Assembly: GCA_001464715.1 (NCBI GenBank)
Contig: LNDT01000019.1
Coordinates: forward strand, 1-64,000
Direction of reading: 5' to 3'
Origin: Bdellovibrionales bacterium Ga0074137
Lineage (GTDB): Bacteria > Bdellovibrionota > Bdellovibrionia > Bdellovibrionales > JAMPXM01
DNA: 64,000 nucleotides
Made by a program: the position numbers and the translations under genes. Shown one piece after another: positions 42,822-50,684 of the stretch. How positions within the stretch are numbered: position 1 is the stretch's first letter; the number at the start of each line of letters is the position of its first letter. The notes beneath the pieces were generated by a model. It did not search any database and had not been told where the DNA came from. It saw only the letters and a program-made list of their open reading frames with translations.

Positions 42822-43583
42822 ATGATCAATTTTAGATCTGGTATGAAATCGTTAGCGATCGCGCTGTCATTGGTCGTGCCGATGGCACTTGCGCTTTCAG
42901 GATGCAAATTTGTTGGCAACGCGAAGCTTGAAAAAGACGAGGACAAAGCGAGTTACGCTTTGGGACTCGAAATCGGAACTCAGGCAAAGAAGCTGAATTT
43001 TAAAGCGACAGATGCAGCTGTTCTGGCGGGAGTTCAGGATGCCCTTGAAGGAAAAGAGCCTCGTATTGCTCGTGAGGAAATTCGTGCGGCTCTCGTAAAA
43101 GTCAGCGAAGCCGGCGCTGCGAAAGCGAAAGAGGCAGGGGCTGCGTATCTCGAAAAAAATAAAGCAAAAGCCGGCGTTACGACGACGGCGTCAGGTCTTC
43201 AGTACGAAATCACTGCGGCCGGTGAGGGTGCAACACCTTCGGATGGCGATCTCGTAAAAGTTCACTACCGTGGAACCTTGGTTGACGGCACGGTCTTCGA
43301 TTCGTCGATTGACCGCAAAGAACCAGCCGAGTTCCCGATGGGTCAAATCATCAAGGGTTGGGACGAGGCTTTGCGCTTGATGAAGGTTGGCGCGAAGTGG
43401 AAGCTCACAATTCCATCAGAGCTCGCTTACGCGGATCGCGGAGCAGGGCCTATCCCGCCCAACAGCGTTCTTTTGTTTGATGTAGAGCTGCTGGAAGTGA
43501 AGAAGGGTGCGGCCGCAGCGCCGGCCCCAGTACCAGCGCCTACAGTAACGACAAAAAAAACCGGTAAAGACGCTGCGAAGTAG
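42822..43583 (+). CDS. FKBP-type peptidyl-prolyl isomerase lipoprotein
   Basis: A 253-residue Mip/FkpA-like envelope isomerase. The lipobox is LALSGC (Cys28). The N-terminal dimer-type helices (about 38-118) read ASYALGLEIGTQAKKLNF. The FKBP domain (about 120-228) has VKVHYRGTLVDGTVFDSS, IIKGWDEALRLMKVGAKW, IPSELAYADRGAG and IPPNSVLLFDVELLEV. An Ala/Pro tail follows. The start is ATG at 42822. It probably helps periplasmic proteins fold. Confidence 0.93.
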   Translation: MINFRSGMKSLAIALSLVVPMALALSGCKFVGNAKLEKDEDKASYALGLEIGTQAKKLNFKATDAAVLAGVQDALEGKEPRIAREEIRAALVKVSEAGAAKAKEAGAAYLEKNKAKAGVTTTASGLQYEITAAGEGATPSDGDLVKVHYRGTLVDGTVFDSSIDRKEPAEFPMGQIIKGWDEALRLMKVGAKWKLTIPSELAYADRGAGPIPPNSVLLFDVELLEVKKGAAAAPAPVPAPTVTTKKTGKDAAK

Positions 43584-43620
43584 CCTCACCTGAGGCGAAC
43601 GCTAAGGTGGAAACTAGAAG

Positions 43621-43669
43621 ACCGAAATTCGATGTTCCTTCGGGGGCAGAGAATTTCGGTTTTTTTTGG
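43621..43669 (+). terminator. Terminator after the FKBP gene
   Basis: CCGAAATT and AATTTCGG pair around a 25-base loop that holds a smaller CCTTCGGGGG-type hairpin; eight T follow. Confidence 0.8.
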
Positions 43670-43706
43670 CGCTTTTTTTTAAGGGACCGACAGAGTACGC
43701 TGAGTC

Positions 43707-44762
43707 ATGGGTCTCTTCTCGGAGCGCCGCTGGCGTTTCATCAGTTTTAATACCGAAAACTTTTTCGTCTATTTGGACGAACCGCCCGCGAAGGACCCTC
43801 GACTCATGAGTGAGGTTGAGTGGAGTCGTCTCTCACGATCGACGTTAGAGAATAAGTCGCTTTCGAAAATTCTCGATATCGCAAGAGCCATTGAAGATCT
43901 TGATCCCGATGTGATGATGCTCAGTGAAGTTGGTGGACGAGAAAGCCTTGCGAATTTTTCGCGCTACTTTTTGAAAGACAAATACGTTCCTCATTTGATT
44001 GAGGGAAATTCCGATCGAGGTATCGATCTTGGTTTTTTGGTGCGACGGAGCCTCCCACTCAAGTACGACCTGATATCGCACAAGAACCGGAAACTCGATT
44101 TTCTCTATCCTCACGAGAAGCTTTCGAAAGAAACCGGGTACACTCACCTGCGCAGCGGCCGAGTGACGAGTCACCGGTTTTCGAGAGATGTCCTAGAGCT
44201 TCGTTGTTACGCGGGCTCTGAGGAGATTCCTCGCGGTGATACCGATGTGCCTGAGTTTATTTTAATGCAAGTACATCTGAAATCGCAGCTCGACAAAGAC
44301 CGCATCGATCCGGGCGGTCGGGATCGCCGTAAGGCTGAGCTTGAAATGCTGGTTCGAATTTATAGTGAAGTGAAAGCTGAATTTCCGTCGACACCTGTTT
44401 TTATTTCTGGAGATTTCAACGGCGTTGTCTACGGTTCAAACGAGGACCCCGAATTTGAAGCTGTACGTGCAACCGATCTTAAGTGCTGTTTGGCTTTGGC
44501 AGGAATTCCGCAGGACGAGCGCTTTACTTGGATGTATTTGAATAACCGTCGACCCGGAATGTATCGCCAAATTGATTTCATTCTGATGCCGGAGGCGCTG
44601 GCCCCTCGGATCGACAAAAATGAGACCTGGGTTTACCGGTTTAGGGATGAGTTTGGCTTGAACCGAATTATTCCACGCAATCAAAACGAAAAACGACTTC
44701 TGCCATCAGACCACTATCCCGTCGTACTGACGCTGAAAAAACAAGATAGCGATGGAGCCTAG
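43707..44762 (+). CDS. Endonuclease/exonuclease/phosphatase family protein
   Basis: A 351-residue member of the EEP metallohydrolase superfamily. The motifs run in order: FNTENFF near residue 16, MLSEVGGRE near 72 (metal Glu), GIDLGFLV near 106, MQVHLKS near 191, SGDFNG near 234, RQIDFILM near 293 and SDHYPVVLTL near 335. The superfamily covers nucleases, sphingomyelinases and phosphatases; the substrate cannot be told. No signal peptide. Confidence 0.82.
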   Translation: MGLFSERRWRFISFNTENFFVYLDEPPAKDPRLMSEVEWSRLSRSTLENKSLSKILDIARAIEDLDPDVMMLSEVGGRESLANFSRYFLKDKYVPHLIEGNSDRGIDLGFLVRRSLPLKYDLISHKNRKLDFLYPHEKLSKETGYTHLRSGRVTSHRFSRDVLELRCYAGSEEIPRGDTDVPEFILMQVHLKSQLDKDRIDPGGRDRRKAELEMLVRIYSEVKAEFPSTPVFISGDFNGVVYGSNEDPEFEAVRATDLKCCLALAGIPQDERFTWMYLNNRRPGMYRQIDFILMPEALAPRIDKNETWVYRFRDEFGLNRIIPRNQNEKRLLPSDHYPVVLTLKKQDSDGA

Positions 44763-45670
44763 GATTTAGTTTCTACCTCAAGCCAGTCTTCAAACGGTTT
44801 GAATCCAAGATCTGAGTAGAGGCTTCGAATGCGCTCGTTTTTCTGGTCAGAATAAAGCACCACGCCTTTTATTTTTTCAAGCCGCATTTCCTCTTCGATC
44901 GCTTGAAGCATGGTGTGGCCATATCCCCGGCCGCGATGATTGGGATCAATGAAAACCAATGATAGGCGACCGATCCGTCCCAGGCGCGGGCAGTTGTACT
45001 CTCCAGAAAGTGCGGCCATGCCAAGCGCGCCCTCGCTTGCGCGATCCTCGAAGATCAAAAGACGGCCGCGGCGAAGCCACTCGAAGCATTCCAAGGTCGT
45101 TGCTTCGGGATCTGTTGCGGTGTCGATCGCAAAAAGTCTGGCCCATCTGTGAATTCTTGCGCGGTCGGCCTCTGTGGCTCGTCGGCATTCGGTACCAAGC
45201 GATACTGGAAGATCGCCCGTGTTAGTTCCTCGGCCCGTCGATAGTGATTTTCCCCACGCCGTTTGGCGCTCGATCACGCGCGGTGTTTCGCCAGAGCCTT
45301 TGAGCCACGCAAGATCGGATGTCGCACCCATCAAGCGCCGAATTTTCATTTTCGAAAACAAAAAAACTTTTAGATTCTTGGCGGTCTCGGCGTCACAGGT
45401 CCTGGGTATTAAGGCGACTCGGTCACCAGGGAGTACGGCGCCAAAAAGAATCGGTGTGGACGGTTCGGTAAGAACTTTGAACCACAAAACCGAAAGACCT
45501 GTTTCGCGTTCAGATCGTTTCGCAAGAGTTAAGAGCTGGTGATGAGAGGCGATCCAGCGCCAATGATCTACGGTGTCCACGGGCGCTGTCGCTTCCAGCG
45601 ACAAAAGCCAGTCGGACGGGTGCTCGACCCAGTGAAGGCTGAAATGTCGACTTTGACTCGCTCGCTCCAC
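44759..45670 (-). CDS. GNAT family acetyltransferase
   Basis: A 303-residue protein. The C-terminal half (about 160-300) is a GNAT domain with the acetyl-CoA segment LSLVFIDPNHRGRGYGHTML and the end YSDLGFKPFEDWLEVE. The N-terminal half (about 10-150) is not obviously a second GNAT domain, though its length would allow it. The start (GTG at 45670) has no clear ribosome site. It is convergent with the EEP gene (4-base overlap). Confidence 0.8.
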   Translation of the reverse strand: MERASQSRHFSLHWVEHPSDWLLSLEATAPVDTVDHWRWIASHHQLLTLAKRSERETGLSVLWFKVLTEPSTPILFGAVLPGDRVALIPRTCDAETAKNLKVFLFSKMKIRRLMGATSDLAWLKGSGETPRVIERQTAWGKSLSTGRGTNTGDLPVSLGTECRRATEADRARIHRWARLFAIDTATDPEATTLECFEWLRRGRLLIFEDRASEGALGMAALSGEYNCPRLGRIGRLSLVFIDPNHRGRGYGHTMLQAIEEEMRLEKIKGVVLYSDQKNERIRSLYSDLGFKPFEDWLEVETKS

Positions 45671-45722
45671 GTCGTTAGCCTATTAGTTTGCAACTCCAAA
45701 TCGAAGATATTTCTGAGGTCGA

Positions 45723-46775
45723 TTGAAAATGAAAACTAGTGGCGCGCGCAGAATTGGACTGATGACAGGCGGCGGAGACGCTCCAGGTTTGAACGGGATC
45801 ATCGAGGCCACGGTGCGATCGTTGGCTGACCAAGATATCGAAATCGTCGGAATCTGCGACGGCTTCGAGGGCATTTTCGAGCGTCGCACTGTCTCTTTGG
45901 ACAGCGAAAAAGTTTTGAACGCACACACGTTCGCCGGAACTCTTTTGGGATCGTCGAACAAGGGAAGCACCAAAGGGCGCGAAGCAGAATTTTTAAAAGC
46001 GTTCGCGGATTTGAAGCTAGAGGGCCTGATCGCTGCTGGGGGCGATGGTACTTTTGAAGGCTTGAGCCGTGTGATTCAAGGTCTGAAATTGATCGGTGTT
46101 CCGAAGACCATCGACAACGACCTTCAAGGGACCGACGTCACTTTTGGTTTCGATACAGCGTGTGCCGTTGTCGCAGAAGCGGTCGATGCATTGCGGGCGA
46201 CCGCGGATGCGCATCGACGCGTGTTTGTTGTCGAAGCGATGGGGCGTACGACAGGTTGGATTGCACTCGGTGGTGGTCTTGCCTCCTACGCGGATGCGAT
46301 CCTGGTTCCCGAGCGACCCATTTCGCGTGATGCTCTTAAAAAACATCTCATTGGTCTCCAGGCCCTTAAGCGTCGAGGCGCGATGATTGTTGTTGGTGAA
46401 GGCGCGCACTTTGAAAATGAGTCCCCACGAATTGCGTTTCGGGTTGAAGGCAGTATGCAGGCCGAGCGGTTTGGCGGAGTTTCGCAAGACATCGCTCGCT
46501 GGATAGAAAAAGAGACCGGCTGGGAAGCGCGAAACGTCGTACTTGGACATCTGCAACGATCACGTCATCCAACAACGACGGATCGCTTTATGACAGCCGC
46601 AATGGGTGTCGAAGTTGGCCGTATGGTTCAAGAAAATGACTGGGGAAAAGCTGTCGTGATGCGAAACGGGAACATCGCCCGTGCGCCACTCAGTGATCTC
46701 ATGAAACCACCTCGTCTCATCGATGGAAATCATCGCTGGGTGAAAGTGGCGCAGTCGATGGGAATATTCATTTAG
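45723..46775 (+). CDS. pfkA: 6-phosphofructokinase, ATP-type with Gly/Lys signature
   Basis: A 350-residue enzyme that phosphorylates fructose-6-phosphate. The donor site reads GGDGT (Gly109) and PKTIDND (Lys128). Gly at the first position points to ATP as donor; Lys at the second is the state found in pyrophosphate-dependent and mixed-type enzymes. Other motifs: TGGGDAPGLN and EAMGRTTGWIAL. It is 15 bases from the convergent methyltransferase gene. Confidence 0.92.
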   Translation: MKMKTSGARRIGLMTGGGDAPGLNGIIEATVRSLADQDIEIVGICDGFEGIFERRTVSLDSEKVLNAHTFAGTLLGSSNKGSTKGREAEFLKAFADLKLEGLIAAGGDGTFEGLSRVIQGLKLIGVPKTIDNDLQGTDVTFGFDTACAVVAEAVDALRATADAHRRVFVVEAMGRTTGWIALGGGLASYADAILVPERPISRDALKKHLIGLQALKRRGAMIVVGEGAHFENESPRIAFRVEGSMQAERFGGVSQDIARWIEKETGWEARNVVLGHLQRSRHPTTTDRFMTAAMGVEVGRMVQENDWGKAVVMRNGNIARAPLSDLMKPPRLIDGNHRWVKVAQSMGIFI

Positions 46776-46790
46776 CAAAAGTAGGAAGGC

Positions 46791-47540
46791 TTATGCACGG
46801 TGGGCGAGAGTTGAGTCGCGTTTACTCGCATAGCCTTCACGGATCTCAAGAGTGAAACCCGCATCGACGAGGGCTCGCTTGAGATGCCCTGTGCAAGCGT
46901 AAGTTGATAGCACGCAGGTTTGTTCGCAAGCCGTCGAAAGAAAACGATCCAAGAACTCTCGCGACCAAAGTTCTGGTGTTGATTTCGACGAGAACGCATC
47001 GAAGGCGACACACGAAAACTTCTGCTCAAAAATAGTTTCGAGGGTCATCGCCGGTCGAAGGACCCAATCTTTTTTATCGAGCGACTTCGCGAGCCCGGCG
47101 CGAATTTCGCCAACACCAACAGTGATGCCGGTGATTTCAGACGTGCGACGTGCGACGTCGTCGTAGAGCGAATGTGGGACAAGCTGTTCGGGGCGGCTGT
47201 AAACCCAAGCCTGAAAGCTTGCTGTGAGTTCATCAACGAGTTCGAAGCTTTCGCCTTTGGGTGTTTGGCCGTTTTTGGCAGCATAGGCGCTTGCGAGAAT
47301 TTCGACATATCCAAGCCCCAGCCCCAGTGAAAGCGTGCGAGGCGAAATGGACGGCGATTCTGCGGGCTCTTTCGATAGAAGCTGAGAGGCGCGGTCCAGC
47401 GCCGTTCCGTAGATGTAAACAGTTTCGCTGAAAGCTCCTCGAAGCGAATGCATTGTTTCATTGTCGCCAAAGCGCGCCGTAGGGCTACCGTCTGCCGTTG
47501 TGATGATTTCAAAGGGAAGTGATCCCGGTCGATCTGTCAT
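46791..47540 (-). CDS. MnmC-type tRNA methyltransferase domain protein
   Basis: About 249 residues from the ATG at 47540. LSLGLGLGYVEILASA is the SAM-binding loop, and DAFSSKSTPELWSREFLDRF with TYACTGHLKRALVDAGFTLEIREGYASKRDS matches the MnmC methyltransferase half (DUF752). The FAD-oxidase half of fused MnmC is absent, so it likely only finishes the wobble-uridine methylation. The start overlaps the divergent radical SAM frame if long starts are used. Confidence 0.75.
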   Translation of the reverse strand: MTDRPGSLPFEIITTADGSPTARFGDNETMHSLRGAFSETVYIYGTALDRASQLLSKEPAESPSISPRTLSLGLGLGYVEILASAYAAKNGQTPKGESFELVDELTASFQAWVYSRPEQLVPHSLYDDVARRTSEITGITVGVGEIRAGLAKSLDKKDWVLRPAMTLETIFEQKFSCVAFDAFSSKSTPELWSREFLDRFLSTACEQTCVLSTYACTGHLKRALVDAGFTLEIREGYASKRDSTLAHRA

Positions 47541-47605
47541 GCGATTGTTCAATACCACTGATGCCACATCTTGACACACACGAACTTAAGCTGTTTTTGG
47601 AGCCC

Positions 47606-48550
47606 ATGATCATCGATCGCGCACTTTGGGGCGGAAAACCCTACCATCCCATCAGTCTAGACTACAAAAGTCGCTTTGGCGCCAAAGTGGTCAAAGTTCC
47701 TGTTTCGATCGCCGAGTCATGTCCGAATCGTGATGGTTTCAAAGGCATGAAGACCTGCATTTTTTGCGACGAGCACGGAAGTTTCGCCTACGCGGATTCA
47801 CAAGGAGACGAACTAAAATCACAGATCGAGCTTCATCGTTCGAAAGTGACTGAGCGTTTTAATGCCGCAAAGTTTCTTATTTATTTTCAAGCGTACACCA
47901 CCACTTTTACGGCGCTCACGAAGCTAAAAAACGGTTTCGATCTTGCTCTCTCCTATCCCGACACGGTGGGCGTCATTGTGGGGACGCGACCGGACTGTTT
48001 GTCGGAAGCCGTTTTGAGGACTTGGAAAGAGTATTCAGAGAAGACATTTGTCGGCGTTGAAATTGGGGTTCAGAGTTTCGACGATGATCAGCTGACGTGG
48101 ATGAGACGCGGCCACACGGGCTCCCAGGCTATCCGGGGTATTGAACGTATCGCCAAAGAGGCAGGCCCCAAAGTCGATGTCGGAATTCATCTGATGTTTG
48201 GTTGGCCCACAGAGAACGACAAACAAATCATTGAAACGGCAAAGCTCTGCAACTCACTTCCGATCACCAATGTGAAGCTTCACAATCTCCACGTGCTGGC
48301 CAAAACCCCTCTCGCCGACCTCTACCACGCGGGAGAGTTTGAGCCGATCGATTTGGATACCTACGCGCACCGAGTGGCTTTGTTTTTGGATCATTTAGAT
48401 CCGCGCATCGCAATCCATCGACTCGCGGCACTTTCTAATCGGTGGGATGAGTTGATCGCGCCAGAGTGGGTTCGACACAAAATGCGAAGTTTCCAAGGCA
48501 TGATCGATCGGATTGAATCCGAAGGATCTTTCCAAGGGCGTTTGCTCTAA
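47606..48550 (+). CDS. Radical SAM protein of the YhcC type
   Basis: About 314 residues from the ATG at 47606 (GGAG close upstream); the frame is open from 47519. The [4Fe-4S] cluster Cys residues lie in SCPNRDGFKGMKTCIFC, the CX(n)CX2C arrangement of the YhcC family. Further motifs: IVGTRPDCLS, GVEIGVQSFDDDQL and HLMFGWPTE. The reaction is not known. It lies next to the MnmC-like gene. Confidence 0.82.
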   Translation: MIIDRALWGGKPYHPISLDYKSRFGAKVVKVPVSIAESCPNRDGFKGMKTCIFCDEHGSFAYADSQGDELKSQIELHRSKVTERFNAAKFLIYFQAYTTTFTALTKLKNGFDLALSYPDTVGVIVGTRPDCLSEAVLRTWKEYSEKTFVGVEIGVQSFDDDQLTWMRRGHTGSQAIRGIERIAKEAGPKVDVGIHLMFGWPTENDKQIIETAKLCNSLPITNVKLHNLHVLAKTPLADLYHAGEFEPIDLDTYAHRVALFLDHLDPRIAIHRLAALSNRWDELIAPEWVRHKMRSFQGMIDRIESEGSFQGRLL

Positions 48551-49212
48551 GGAATTGCCACTAAGTCGTCTTGAACTTGAACGACTCGGCCTTCGTGATC
48601 CATCGTCCACACATCCAGCTGATCGTCGCTGTCTAAGTTGGCCGCGGCCATGACTTTAAATGTTGTTTTGGTTGCCGTGCAGTCCGGGCAAAGCGCCGAA
48701 AGACTGTCGAGATCGATAGCTTTTACTTTTGTCATTGGACTTAAGAGAATCGGCGGATCCGGTTTAAAGTTCGGATCTTCTTTTGCTTTTGCGATGGCAT
48801 CTTCGGCGCGTCGAACCGCCAATTTCGTAATGGTTCTTAAGTCCGGATCCCATGCCGCCCCTGCAGGACCCTGGGAAGCCTCGGGAAAACTGGCCGGTGC
48901 GACGAACCCGAAAGCGTAGAGGACTCGTTTAGGCCACAAATTTAGAGCTTTGAGATCCGTCGTGTAAAACCCGTGAATTTTAAAAAAATTCTTCTGAGCT
49001 TCCGCCACCAATTCAAGATCAGCGCGTGCTCCGATTTGAATTGCGCGAAGCTGGCGGTGCTGTGCCCACTTAGCACCACCGAACACAGCCCAAACAACAA
49101 TGGCCACTGTCAAAAGCACGATAAGCGCGCCGACCACATGAACAATTCTTCGGGCACGGGCCTCAGATTCTGTTTCGGTTTTGCTGGATGGTCCTGCGTT
49201 GTTCATCGACAT
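48547..49212 (-). CDS. Pilin-like membrane protein of unknown function
   Basis: A 221-residue protein with a 24-residue cytoplasmic lead, one membrane helix near 25-46 (VHVVGALIVLLTVAIVVWAVFG) and a periplasmic part. ARADLELVAEAQKNFFKIHGFYTTDLKALNL and the end DLDSDDQLDVWTMDHEGRVVQV recall type IV pilin domains, but there is no prepilin cleavage site and Glu+5. Two Cys (LCPDCTAT) lie in the middle. It may be a pilin-fold sensor or accessory. Confidence 0.55.
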   Translation of the reverse strand: MSMNNAGPSSKTETESEARARRIVHVVGALIVLLTVAIVVWAVFGGAKWAQHRQLRAIQIGARADLELVAEAQKNFFKIHGFYTTDLKALNLWPKRVLYAFGFVAPASFPEASQGPAGAAWDPDLRTITKLAVRRAEDAIAKAKEDPNFKPDPPILLSPMTKVKAIDLDSLSALCPDCTATKTTFKVMAAANLDSDDQLDVWTMDHEGRVVQVQDDLVAIP

Positions 49213-49329
49213 GAGAGAACTCCTTCACTTGAGGTCACACTGACAGTCCTAACAAAGGTCTTCGGCTCGACCAAGGACTCGTCGCAATGATTTCGATTCT
49301 CCACAACACGCCCTGAACCCGGCTAAAAT

Positions 49330-50502
49330 ATGAGAATGACATCTGATTCTGTCTCTCACCGCAATCGTTCCGATTCGGCCCCGCGTTTGGGCCTTGTTCT
49401 TTCCGGCGGAGGCGCACGCGGGGCCTATCAGGCGGGCGTTCTTCTTGGCGTTGCAGAAATTGCGGCCGAGCTTGGAATTTCGCATCCATTTAAGATTGTG
49501 ACTGGCGTCAGTGCGGGCGCCGTCAACGCCGCATCGCTGGTTTCAACGCAGGCCGATTTTGCGGATGCCGCGCTGAAGCTCACGCAAGACTGGTCAACCA
49601 TCACGGCTGCCGAAGTTTTTAAGACGGATGCTTTGTCGGCGGGGCGCTTAGGATTTAAGTTTGCGCTCGACGCAGCTGTCGGCGCTTTTTATCACAAGAA
49701 ACTGGCCCGATCACTTTTGGATACGTCGCCACTTCGCAATTATCTGGAAAAAAACATCCCTTTTAGCGAGATACCGAAAACTTTGGCTGCTGGAAAAATC
49801 GAATCGCTGGCACTGACGGCCATGAATTATACGAATTCACATTCTATGACGTTTGTTGAAAGTCATGAGCCGGCCGTCATGTGGGATCGCTCGCGCCGAA
49901 GAAGTGTCCAGGCTTCGATTGGTGTTCAGCACGTGATGGGGTCCGGAGCGATTCCGCTTTTCTTCCCTCCCATCGCTATTGGCACAGATCATTTCGGTGA
50001 CGGATGTCTTCGAAACACAGCGCCGTTAAGTCCCGCCATTCACCTCGGGGCGGATCGCCTTTTAGTGATCGGCGTTCGAAGGCCCGATCATCTGGCGCCA
50101 CCGGCTCAGACGCACATTGAGCCGTCATTAGCGCGTGTCACCGGCGTAATTTTAAATGCACTTTTGATGGATGCGATCGAATTTGATATGGAGCGACTCG
50201 GACGAATTAATCAAACCGTCGATCTCATTCCCCAGGGCACCCGCACGCTGATGCAGCTTCGGAAAATCGACTATCTTTGGATTCGTCCCAGCCAGGATAT
50301 CGGTCGGATTGCCGCGGGACTTTTTCATAAACTTCCGAATGTCATTCGGTACCTCGTTGGAGGCCTCGGATCACAAAAAGAAGCCTCTGAACTTACGAGC
50401 TATCTTTTGTTCGATCCCGAGTTCTGCGGTGAGCTTTCAAAGTTAGGCAAAGAAGATGCCCACGCCAACCGAGAGGGCGTCGTAAAATTCTTGACGGCGT
50501 AA
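49330..50502 (+). CDS. Patatin-like phospholipase
   Basis: A 390-residue lipase. The oxyanion motif GGGARGAYQ lies near residue 27, the nucleophile Ser in GVSAG near 60-64 and the catalytic Asp in DGCLRNTAPL near 220. This is the complete patatin set. No signal peptide. The C-terminal 100 residues are of unknown role. A lipase of this type could act on prey or own membranes; that is inference. Confidence 0.85.
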   Translation: MRMTSDSVSHRNRSDSAPRLGLVLSGGGARGAYQAGVLLGVAEIAAELGISHPFKIVTGVSAGAVNAASLVSTQADFADAALKLTQDWSTITAAEVFKTDALSAGRLGFKFALDAAVGAFYHKKLARSLLDTSPLRNYLEKNIPFSEIPKTLAAGKIESLALTAMNYTNSHSMTFVESHEPAVMWDRSRRRSVQASIGVQHVMGSGAIPLFFPPIAIGTDHFGDGCLRNTAPLSPAIHLGADRLLVIGVRRPDHLAPPAQTHIEPSLARVTGVILNALLMDAIEFDMERLGRINQTVDLIPQGTRTLMQLRKIDYLWIRPSQDIGRIAAGLFHKLPNVIRYLVGGLGSQKEASELTSYLLFDPEFCGELSKLGKEDAHANREGVVKFLTA

Positions 50503-50525
50503 AATGGCGAAGCGAGTGACCGCGT

Positions 50526-50662
50526 GATCGCGGCGCCGCCCCAATTTCCGCGACACAGACATCCTGTCTTCGCCGCAGCGGCTCGCGCTTCCTGCGCTCG
50601 GATCGCGATTCCGCGACCTTCCCGCTCCGGAGGTCCGCGGAAAATGGGGCGGCGCCGCGATC
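50526..50662. repeat. 27-bp inverted repeat between convergent genes
   Basis: Arm 50526-50552 and arm 50636-50662 are inverted copies with one mismatch; their core is GGCGCCGCCCC. The 83-base loop is GC-rich and has no reading frame of note. It lies between the stops of the lipase and gcvP genes. It may act as a bidirectional terminator or be a non-coding mobile relic. Confidence 0.7.
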
Positions 50663-50684
50663 TCAGGTTCTAATGTCAGCAATT

